Virus record (IMG/VR): IMGVR_UViG_3300042519_001442 | Span: 1 to 35,157 of that record | DNA length: 35,157 nucleotides | Direction: 5' to 3' (one strand) | Source: a virus | Shown: positions 29,898 through 35,157 of the stretch, in pieces | How the letters are laid out: each line of letters starts with the position of its first letter | How positions within the stretch are numbered: position 1 is the first letter of the stretch | Program-made: the position numbers and the translations under genes | The notes under the pieces: model-generated | Seen by the model: only the letters and a program-made list of their open reading frames with translations | Database searches by the model: none | What the model was told of the DNA's origin: nothing

Positions 29898-31366
29898 GGA
29901 TTAGAGGGTTCGGGGGGAGGAGGGACGTCGAGGTTCTCGGCGGCGTCAGGGGAAATCTGGGTAGAAGCCTGACCCTGCTGCAGCCAGTTGAACGCAGACT
30001 GGTAAAGCATCCATAGCGGGAGGTTGCGCTCCTTGGCCTTCTGCACGAGCTTCTCCATCTCGACGGCGCGCTGCTCGAGCACCTCGTCGTAGGTCATTCC
30101 CTTCTTTCCGAGGATGGCCTGCGCCGTGGTCAGACCCATCTGCAGGTCGGCACGGTCCTGGGCGGCTTCGCGGCCAGCGTCCACGGTAATGTCGCGGGGA
30201 GTGATCCAAGACTTGCGGTTGAAGTCCGGGTCGTCGGGCAACTTGCCCTTGGCGATGGCGTCCGCAATCACGTAGTCGTAGACGCGGTCGAGGTTGTCGA
30301 TGAGGATGCTCTGCCACTTGGCCGCCCAGCGGGACACACGGCCAGCGACTAGCCTTACTGAACTGCCCCCAATCTTGCTGCTGTCCACCTGATACTCGTA
30401 GGGGAGCAGACGGACAATGTCGCGCTCGATGGCGGTCATCATGCCCATCCACGCCGGAGAGGGGCGGTTGTTAGCGAGCTGGGAAAGGTCCTCGTTAGTA
30501 TCGACGACCAGCATCTTGCCGCCCATCTGGCTGGCAATCTTCTCGCAGGAATTGTAATCGCCGGAGAACTTGGAGGCAGGGTCGTCCTGCAGGACGCCGC
30601 CCTGCTTCTTGAGGATGAGGGTATGATCGGCGCTGTCGCGGACGGCCCGCTTCTCGAGCTCGAAGACTTCCAGATGGTCCTGCACCGAGTTAAGGCTGGA
30701 CTGAAGCACGGGGTAGCCGCGCACCGCGGACGGGCGCTCGAACTCCATGACCTGGAGCATGGACTGGGACGGAACGTAGCGGTCCTTCTTGTCGCCGTCA
30801 GTGTAGACGTTCCAGCCGGTGATCTCACCGTAGGTTCCGAGGTAAGCGCCGTCCACGTTGCTGGTGTCGAACTTGTCGGTGGGCGAACCCACTCGATGAC
30901 TCTCGAGGAGCTGCACCTTCGGGATGCCGGTCTTCGGGTCGTTGGTCAGGATGCCGAACGAGTCGCCGTCGATGATAGCCCCGGACATCCACATGGCCTG
31001 AATCTGGCCTAGGTTGTAGCGGTTCGTCAGGTCGCAACGGATGGACCAGTCGCGGAAATAGTTCTGATGTGCCACGGCAACCATAGGGTCGCGGGCGTTC
31101 GACTGCACGACAAGCCCATCGCCGACCGATACCAGGACGGCCTCATCGACGCACTGCTTGTAGAGCGGGCTGTTGCGGACGGCCCAGCGGGACTTCGCCA
31201 CCATCGCCAGACGTGTGGCCGAGGTGACTTCCTTGCGCTGGTCGCTGACGCCGCCGATGAAGAGCATACGCCGCGCGCCCGACTGGGTCGTGCTGGCGAA
31301 CTGCGAATAGGAAGCGGTCGCTCCCTTCTTCGGCTGCTTGGTTTGCTTGTCGGTTTTCTTACGCAT
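29894..31366 (-). CDS. Portal protein (lambda gpB-like)
   Basis: A 490-residue portal of the lambda family, forming the ring at the capsid vertex through which DNA enters. Family features include WAVRNSPLYKQCVDEAVL, a NxxDLTNRYNLGQIQAMWMSGAIIDGDSF segment, a LLESHRVGSP segment (early-middle), RGYPVLQSSLNSVQDHLEV, and RLLPYEYQVDSSKIGGSSVRLVAG near 325. The N-terminus is Lys/Gln-rich. The C-terminus is Pro-rich and acidic. It overlaps gpW's stop by 1 base. Confidence 0.93.
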   Translation of the reverse strand: MRKKTDKQTKQPKKGATASYSQFASTTQSGARRMLFIGGVSDQRKEVTSATRLAMVAKSRWAVRNSPLYKQCVDEAVLVSVGDGLVVQSNARDPMVAVAHQNYFRDWSIRCDLTNRYNLGQIQAMWMSGAIIDGDSFGILTNDPKTGIPKVQLLESHRVGSPTDKFDTSNVDGAYLGTYGEITGWNVYTDGDKKDRYVPSQSMLQVMEFERPSAVRGYPVLQSSLNSVQDHLEVFELEKRAVRDSADHTLILKKQGGVLQDDPASKFSGDYNSCEKIASQMGGKMLVVDTNEDLSQLANNRPSPAWMGMMTAIERDIVRLLPYEYQVDSSKIGGSSVRLVAGRVSRWAAKWQSILIDNLDRVYDYVIADAIAKGKLPDDPDFNRKSWITPRDITVDAGREAAQDRADLQMGLTTAQAILGKKGMTYDEVLEQRAVEMEKLVQKAKERNLPLWMLYQSAFNWLQQGQASTQISPDAAENLDVPPPPEPSNP

Positions 31367-31614
31367 CAGAGGTCAACACGGGTGTCCCAATTGATCTGCA
31401 CGGAGGTATGAGCACCGCCATACTTCTTCGGGTCGATACGGGACAAAGCGTAGTTAATCTCCTGCAGGCGTTGCGCGGGGGGCATCCCGAACTGCTTGTT
31501 GACGCTCGTGCCGGAGTCCGAGTAGGACGTGACGGCTTTCCCAAGGTCGCCCAATGCCTCTTGCTTGTATTGCAGGAGGACGTCTTCGGGAACGCCTACG
31601 TAGATGCCGAGCAT
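31366..31614 (-). CDS. gpW-like head-tail connector
   Basis: An 82-residue helical protein between the large terminase and portal, the place of lambda gpW. Sequence pattern: helix (EDVLLQYKQEALGDLGKAV), a loop with Gly/Ser, a second helix (PAQRLQEINYALSRIDPKKYG). In lambda, gpW closes the packaged head beneath the portal. The ATG is preceded by GCAATAAGTAT, in which the TAA is the stop of the terminase. Confidence 0.85.
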   Translation of the reverse strand: MLGIYVGVPEDVLLQYKQEALGDLGKAVTSYSDSGTSVNKQFGMPPAQRLQEINYALSRIDPKKYGGAHTSVQINWDTRVDL

Positions 31615-31625
31615 ATACTTATTGC
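31615..31625 (-). promoter_or_regulatory. GCAATAAGTAT start box before gpW
   Basis: A variant with one extra A compared with the boxes at 25902 and 29071. It overlaps the stop of the large terminase gene. Confidence 0.45.
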
Positions 31626-33445
31626 GGGGCGGGTAAGGTTTGCACCTCGTCTCGTCCGATCAGACCCCAGCGGGCCGCGATGAGCATCCCGAGGAGCTCG
31701 CAGTCCAAGCCGTGGTTGTGCTTCACTCCCTGGCGCAAACGCCAGATGGCTTTCCCCCCGGGCTCCTTTACGCGGACCTCACTGTTTAATTGTTCCACGT
31801 AGGAGGGGTCGGCATCCCGGGCGAAGGTGAACACCTTGCGCGCGCGCAGGCCATGGAACAGGTCCTTGCCTGACAGGTTTGACCAGACCACCAGCGCCGT
31901 CGGCGTGCGGACACCCGGGACGTGGATCGCGGTAGGCGTCGCGTAGAACCGGCGCACCGTCTCACCCGACTTCGTCTTGACGTTGAAATACTCCTGGCCC
32001 GAACCCTTGGCGCAATACCAGCCACGGACGGCGCACTGCTTGTAGACCTCCTGGGTCGAGTTGCCGTCGCCCGAGTCTACCATGACGAGCTGAGGGTGGA
32101 CGCCGTGCTTGGCCGCCAGAGCGTCCAGCCCGCTCCAATCCGTCAGGCCGTCCACGCTCTGCACCTTGCCGAAGTGCACCAGACGGCTGTGGCCCGTTCG
32201 TGCCCACTGCCTTACGGTCGTCCAGAAGTGGTCCCCCTGACAGTCCACGGCTAGCGTCTGGAACTTGACCGAGCCTTCAGGTGCTCCGGCCATGTCCACG
32301 ATCTGACCGCGCGGACCGATGGCGGCCACCGCGTCCCAAGGGTCGGCCATCGCATAGTCCGAGGACTCCGTCGAGACGACGAGTGAGCCGGTGTCGTCGC
32401 TCCAGGGCAGAGCCAAGACCTGCTGCTTGAACACCTGCCTAGGGATATTGTCGCCCATCTCTGCGGACTCCTTCGCCTTGATCATGTCCACCGCGAGCGA
32501 CCCCCAGCTCGTAGACGCGAGGGCGTTGACGTGCAGTCCGACATAGCCTGCCTTCTCGGCCTTGGCCGTGGCCTCGAACCCGGCGCCACGCTCGACCTCG
32601 TTGCAGATCGTGCGGACCTCGTCGTTGTCCTCCATGCGGTGACGGCACTTCGAGCACTCGTAGGTCGTGCCCTTCTGCACGGCCTCAAGGTCCCAGCCGT
32701 CTATCATCTTCGCTCCTTCGGGGAAGCGGACGTAGTCCCATAGCCAGGGCTGGCGATGGTTGCACGACGGGCAGACGAACATCCACTCCCGCTGGTCGGT
32801 CATCAGGTAATACTTCCAGAACTCAGCACCCTGTCCCTCGACGTTCCCGGGCTGGCTCTCGTAGATCGCCTTCGACGCGAACGCCGCCGCCTTCAGTCGG
32901 CTCATGCTCATGGCCAGCGCACCGTTCGGCCACTGCCAGCACTCCGAGCCCAAGACGTAGCGGACGTGCAAGGACTGCAGGTGCTTCTCGGTCGAGGCCG
33001 AGCGGTTGTGAATCAGCGAGCCGTCAGCGAAGCGAAGCGTGCCAGACTTGTCGTTGTCCTCCCCGGACATCTGGCCTCGGATATCCGACACCTGGTCGAA
33101 CAGCGGCCTGAGCTCGTTGAGCGTGAACGCCTTCGCCTTATCCTGCGAGTCGAGGAAGATGGCCATCGACGCACGGCGGTTTGCCATCAGGTAAGCCGCG
33201 TTCAGTTTCAACGTCAGCGTCTTCCCGCAGCCGATTGCCCAGGGCATGAACAGGCGCGACGTCGTCGGCGCGTTGAAGATGCGGACGGCCTCGCCGATCC
33301 ACGGCCAGCGCTTCGGGTTGTAGCCGCCGTCGAACACGCCCGCAGGAATCTTCTTAACGTTCTCCTTCAGGTAAGCGACAGGGTCGCTCAAGGCCGACGG
33401 CCTGACCACGGCAAGCCCCTCCTCGAAGAGCTCGTCGGCGTTCAC
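31619..33445 (-). CDS. terL: Terminase large subunit (GpA family)
   Basis: A 608-residue packaging motor and nuclease. The ATPase part has PWAIGCGKT (about 68-76) as Walker A. The expected Walker B region reads VRYVLGSECWQWP (about 161-173): Glu168 is present but the usual preceding Asp is Ser. A zinc-knuckle pair, CPSC (225-228) and CSKC (264-267), precedes the nuclease. The nuclease Asp residues appear in LAVDCQGDHFW, MVDSGDGNST and HGLDCELLG. GTG 33445 overlaps the small subunit by 4 bases. GpA-type enzymes usually package from cos ends. Confidence 0.96.
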   Translation of the reverse strand: MNADELFEEGLAVVRPSALSDPVAYLKENVKKIPAGVFDGGYNPKRWPWIGEAVRIFNAPTTSRLFMPWAIGCGKTLTLKLNAAYLMANRRASMAIFLDSQDKAKAFTLNELRPLFDQVSDIRGQMSGEDNDKSGTLRFADGSLIHNRSASTEKHLQSLHVRYVLGSECWQWPNGALAMSMSRLKAAAFASKAIYESQPGNVEGQGAEFWKYYLMTDQREWMFVCPSCNHRQPWLWDYVRFPEGAKMIDGWDLEAVQKGTTYECSKCRHRMEDNDEVRTICNEVERGAGFEATAKAEKAGYVGLHVNALASTSWGSLAVDMIKAKESAEMGDNIPRQVFKQQVLALPWSDDTGSLVVSTESSDYAMADPWDAVAAIGPRGQIVDMAGAPEGSVKFQTLAVDCQGDHFWTTVRQWARTGHSRLVHFGKVQSVDGLTDWSGLDALAAKHGVHPQLVMVDSGDGNSTQEVYKQCAVRGWYCAKGSGQEYFNVKTKSGETVRRFYATPTAIHVPGVRTPTALVVWSNLSGKDLFHGLRARKVFTFARDADPSYVEQLNSEVRVKEPGGKAIWRLRQGVKHNHGLDCELLGMLIAARWGLIGRDEVQTLPAPQ

Positions 33446-33948
33446 GGCTTCGGCTCCTCCAGCGAACCCGAAACCCTGGCGACTTTCTCCCGCGTCTCAC
33501 GCGCCCATTCCGTCAGCACACCGATGGCCTTCACCGGGTCCTTGGGGTTTGCGTTCTCGCCGCACTCCGAGCCCAGCGCGTCCAGCCTCTCGACGATCAG
33601 GCCAGCCAGACGGAGAATCGCTTCCCGCGCTTCGCTTGCGCGGATATGCTCGCGAGCAAACACCGACCGACGCTCGGCCTCTTCCCGCAACGCCACCGCC
33701 TGCTTCAGCGATTGGTTATACGTGACTTGGTAGCGGCCAGCCTCGGCATCACCGGCTCTGAGCATCCGCTCATACTTCTCGCGTGCGAGCACGACCAGGC
33801 GCTCATGCTTCTCGATCGTCTGCTCGAAGCTCGCGTCGGGGATTCCCTCCACGTCGAGCGGCGGCCTTTCCTTTTTGGGTCGCCCCGGCGCGCGCCGTGA
33901 ACCGGCTGGTTCGGAATCCCCCGTTTTTGGCTGGTTTTCAAAGTCCAT
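33442..33948 (-). CDS. terS: Terminase small subunit
   Basis: A 168-residue protein beginning at ATG 33948; the longer frame to GTG 33978 would start inside a hairpin and is rejected. The N-terminus is disordered and basic, with GRPKKERPP, an AT-hook-like core that could grip DNA. A helical, coiled-coil body (about 40-130) would form the ring that recognises the packaging site. It lies directly before terL, coupled by GTGA. No Shine-Dalgarno sequence precedes the ATG; instead there is a run of seven T. Confidence 0.8.
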   Translation of the reverse strand: MDFENQPKTGDSEPAGSRRAPGRPKKERPPLDVEGIPDASFEQTIEKHERLVVLAREKYERMLRAGDAEAGRYQVTYNQSLKQAVALREEAERRSVFAREHIRASEAREAILRLAGLIVERLDALGSECGENANPKDPVKAIGVLTEWARETREKVARVSGSLEEPKP

Positions 33949-33952
33949 GTTT

Positions 33953-33978
33953 AAAAAAAGGGCGGGGTGGCAAGCCAC
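33953..33978 (-). terminator. Hairpin plus T7 upstream of terS
   Basis: GTGGC and GCCAC (33967-33978) can pair around a TT, followed after CCCGCCC by seven T. This could be a weak terminator of the HTH transcript or part of the packaging-site region. The tight loop and 7-base gap argue against an efficient terminator. Confidence 0.3.
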
Positions 33979-33987
33979 GCGGCAAGC

Positions 33988-34001
33988 GGGGGGGGTGGTA
34001 A
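33988..34001. other. Possible cos core, right copy (G8 TGGTAA)
   Basis: The G8-TGGTAA segment is conserved with 22-35, while flanking bases differ between copies. It lies about 40 bases upstream of terS, in the gap between terS and the HTH gene. GpA-type terminases act on cos sites near terS, which fits. No experimental support from the sequence itself. Confidence 0.25.
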
Positions 34002-34035
34002 AAGATTCCTTTGAGCCCCTTTTCCCCTGTTTTCC

Positions 34036-34500
34036 TCATTCGCCGCGAACACGGCGCAAACCGCCCTCCATGCGAGCACGGAAGCACGCCACCTGCTGCA
34101 CTACCGACACCCTGGAACAGCCGAGTAGCTTTGAAATCTGTTTGTGCGTCAGCTTGCTTCCGATGCCTAGCCCTATGCGGACCACCTCTGCCTGCCCACG
34201 TAGCACCGGGCAGCGCTTGCCTCCGATCGTGTCGAGCACGACAGCCAGGACGGACAGCACCTCATCCCTGGTATAGGACTGCGGGCGCATGGTCGCGTCC
34301 TCTCCCTCGTCTTGCCTTAGCCGGTGACACGCGCGCGCTTCATCTAGCTCGAAGACCGAGTCGCCTGATCTGGGTAGTTCGCGGTAAGGCTTGAAGCCTT
34401 GCGCTCTTGCCCGGGCCTGCGCCTTGGGTGACAAGGAGTCGAAGTGGGCATCAACGGCACGCTGATGCTCTTGCGGGATGTTGTCCTGAGTCTCGGCCAC
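34036..34500 (-). CDS. HTH DNA-binding protein (right copy)
   Basis: A 154-residue homologue of 70-534, starting at GTG 34500 in the same position. It differs at 17 residues: 14 of them in the first 85 residues and 3 at the very end. The HTH and the stretch around it are identical. Its place directly upstream of terS in this copy shows the true gene order. If it binds the iterons, the conserved HTH matches the conserved iteron spacing. Confidence 0.85.
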   Translation of the reverse strand: MAETQDNIPQEHQRAVDAHFDSLSPKAQARARAQGFKPYRELPRSGDSVFELDEARACHRLRQDEGEDATMRPQSYTRDEVLSVLAVVLDTIGGKRCPVLRGQAEVVRIGLGIGSKLTHKQISKLLGCSRVSVVQQVACFRARMEGGLRRVRGE

Positions 34501-34828
34501 TTGGCTAGGTTTTAGGGTCGGGTATGGCTTAAAGTGAAACTATAACCCGACATGATGCGTTTGCGTCCGTTTGCTGGCGTTTGCACGACTTGCAAACACC
34601 TTAACCCATTGACCAGCAACGGACTTGCAGACGACTACTACTACTACCTACAACTATATAGATAGATATATATAGAGAGAGAGGGAAGAGGGGAAGGGGA
34701 AGGGGACCATCCTATAAAGGGGGCTATAGCGTGGGGAAGTTGCAAACACCGACTTGCAGACGTAAAGCCTTGCCACTGCAGACGTTTAGCACGTTTGCAG
34801 GACAGGGCTGGAATGTTGCAACAGACCG
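34501..34828. other. Iteron and AT-rich region, right copy
   Basis: A 328-base gap without a gene, equivalent to 535-861. It keeps the order: iterons (34559-34597), AT-rich and polypurine region (about 34632-34710), CCTATAAAGGGGGCTATAG, and flanking TGCAAAC (34741-34747) and GTTTGCA (34793-34799). Confidence 0.55.
34559..34597. repeat. Iterons at 10-bp spacing, right copy
   Basis: GTTTGCG, GTTTGCT and GTTTGCA begin at 34559, 34569 and 34579, and the inverse TGCAAAC lies at 34591-34597. Only the last base of each unit varies; the GTTTGC core and the spacing are kept. Confidence 0.75.
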
Positions 34829-35157
34829 TTAGTCGAGGAAGGCCGACCTCGGAATCCTGACCGCTCGGTGTATCGACGCGCCAAAACGGACGCCCGCCAC
34901 GTGGGCCGCACCCGGGACTCTTGCAAACTGATCCTTCCACTTGTCAGCCCAGGACGTGTCCATGAACAGGGTACGCAGGGCCGGGTGGTGGTTGGAGATG
35001 GCCACGGTATCGTCCTCCAGTCGGATGCCGGAGCGCTGCAGGTTGAGGCGCAGGTTGTCGGCCTCGTCCACGGTGACCTCGGTCGAGTAGTAAGCCTGCA
35101 CCAGTTCGCCGATGGATCGGGTGTAGGTGTGGTCGCCCTGCTCGAAGCGGATGGACT
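34829..35157 (-). CDS. Primase-helicase, C-terminal end (partial, cut by window edge)
   Basis: The last 109 codons of a second primase copy. Its 329 bases differ from 862-1190 at three positions, all synonymous, and the translated end is identical. The frame is open to the window edge at 35157, so an internal ATG at 35101 should not be taken as a start. Confidence 0.95.
   Translation of the reverse strand, partial: SIRFEQGDHTYTRSIGELVQAYYSTEVTVDEADNLRLNLQRSGIRLEDDTVAISNHHPALRTLFMDTSWADKWKDQFARVPGAAHVAGVRFGASIHRAVRIPRSAFLD

Larger units (their letters stand above)
33967..35157. repeat. Right copy of the diverged terminal duplication
   Basis: Counterpart of 1-1190. It starts at the GTGGCAAGCCAC hairpin upstream of the small terminase and stops inside the primase gene at the window edge. 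Base 1 corresponds to 33967 and base 1190 to 35157, so one genome unit is about 33,966 bases. Confidence 0.95.

Noticed and set aside
32756-33733. Plus-strand frame of 325 codons
   Set aside because: Antisense to both terminase genes; Arg-rich translation with no recognisable domain.
33442-33978. Longer small terminase starting at GTG 33978
   Set aside because: The extra ten codons come from the GTGGCTTGCCAC hairpin and the T-run. ATG 33948 gives a normal charged N-terminus.
34644-34940. Minus-strand frame of 98 codons over the iteron region
   Set aside because: It covers the AT-rich and polypurine region and translates to low-complexity sequence (SPLPSLSIYIYLYS); the overlapping primase frame is the real gene.
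1-35157. Search for integrase, attachment site, tRNA genes, reverse transcriptase or diversity-generating element
   Set aside because: None could be recognised by eye on either strand. Small tRNA-like structures could be missed without a folding search.

Overview
The window reads as one complete genome, plus a short second copy of its ends, of a GC-rich tailed double-stranded DNA bacteriophage. It carries a lambda-like head module: GpA-type large terminase, gpW-like connector, lambda-type portal and S49 head protease. A non-contractile tail module follows, with a short tape measure and no sheath or baseplate ATPase, so a siphovirus-like virion is the best guess. I see no integrase, excisionase, CI-type repressor, tRNA, DNA polymerase or RNA polymerase gene. 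The host cannot be named from the sequence; the lysis proteins (lipoprotein with lipobox, holin candidate) suggest a Gram-negative-type envelope.

Layout. Most genes lie on the minus strand and are best read from high to low coordinates. They run: HTH gene (34036-34500), small terminase, large terminase, gpW, portal, S49 protease, scaffold-like protein and major capsid, followed by a strong terminator at 27735-27759. Then come head-tail joining and tail genes (27706 to 20570), a long tail fibre (20566-17717), a lysis cassette of four small membrane proteins (17521-15979), and a stem-loop at 15929-15973. Next is an ATP-dependent ligase, PD-(D/E)XK exonuclease and RecT recombination operon, and a terminator at 13053-13078. 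A nucleotide/nuclease operon follows: HExxH protein, HNH endonuclease, dNMP kinase, metallophosphatase and winged-helix protein. On the far side of a convergent terminator (10293-10314) a plus-strand block (5355-10232) holds about 17 small, tightly overlapping, mostly unrecognised genes ending in a secreted lytic transglycosylase. It diverges from a minus-strand replication operon: SF2 helicase, VRR-NUC nuclease and primase-helicase. After the primase comes a roughly 330 bp iteron/AT-rich region, a likely origin or operator, and then the HTH gene again.

The first 1190 bases and the last 1191 bases cover the same loci (terminase-proximal region, HTH gene, iteron region, primase 3' end) but are not identical. 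The primase pieces differ at only three synonymous sites, while the HTH proteins differ at 17 of 154 residues. The window is therefore either a circularly permuted genome assembled from two co-existing strains, or a true junction between two related genomes.

Replication probably uses the phage primase-helicase, SF2 helicase and ligase with host polymerases. RecT plus exonuclease would support annealing-driven recombination and concatemer formation for terminase packaging. The most unusual features are: an eight-base box (TCCCGCAC) lying 0-3 nt before the start codons of at least six early genes on both strands; a second start-proximal box (GCAATAGTAT) before three structural genes; a 64-residue histone-fold-like protein opening the plus-strand operon; a lipoprotein with C-terminal membrane helices in the lysis cassette; and 10-bp-spaced iterons beside the primase gene.
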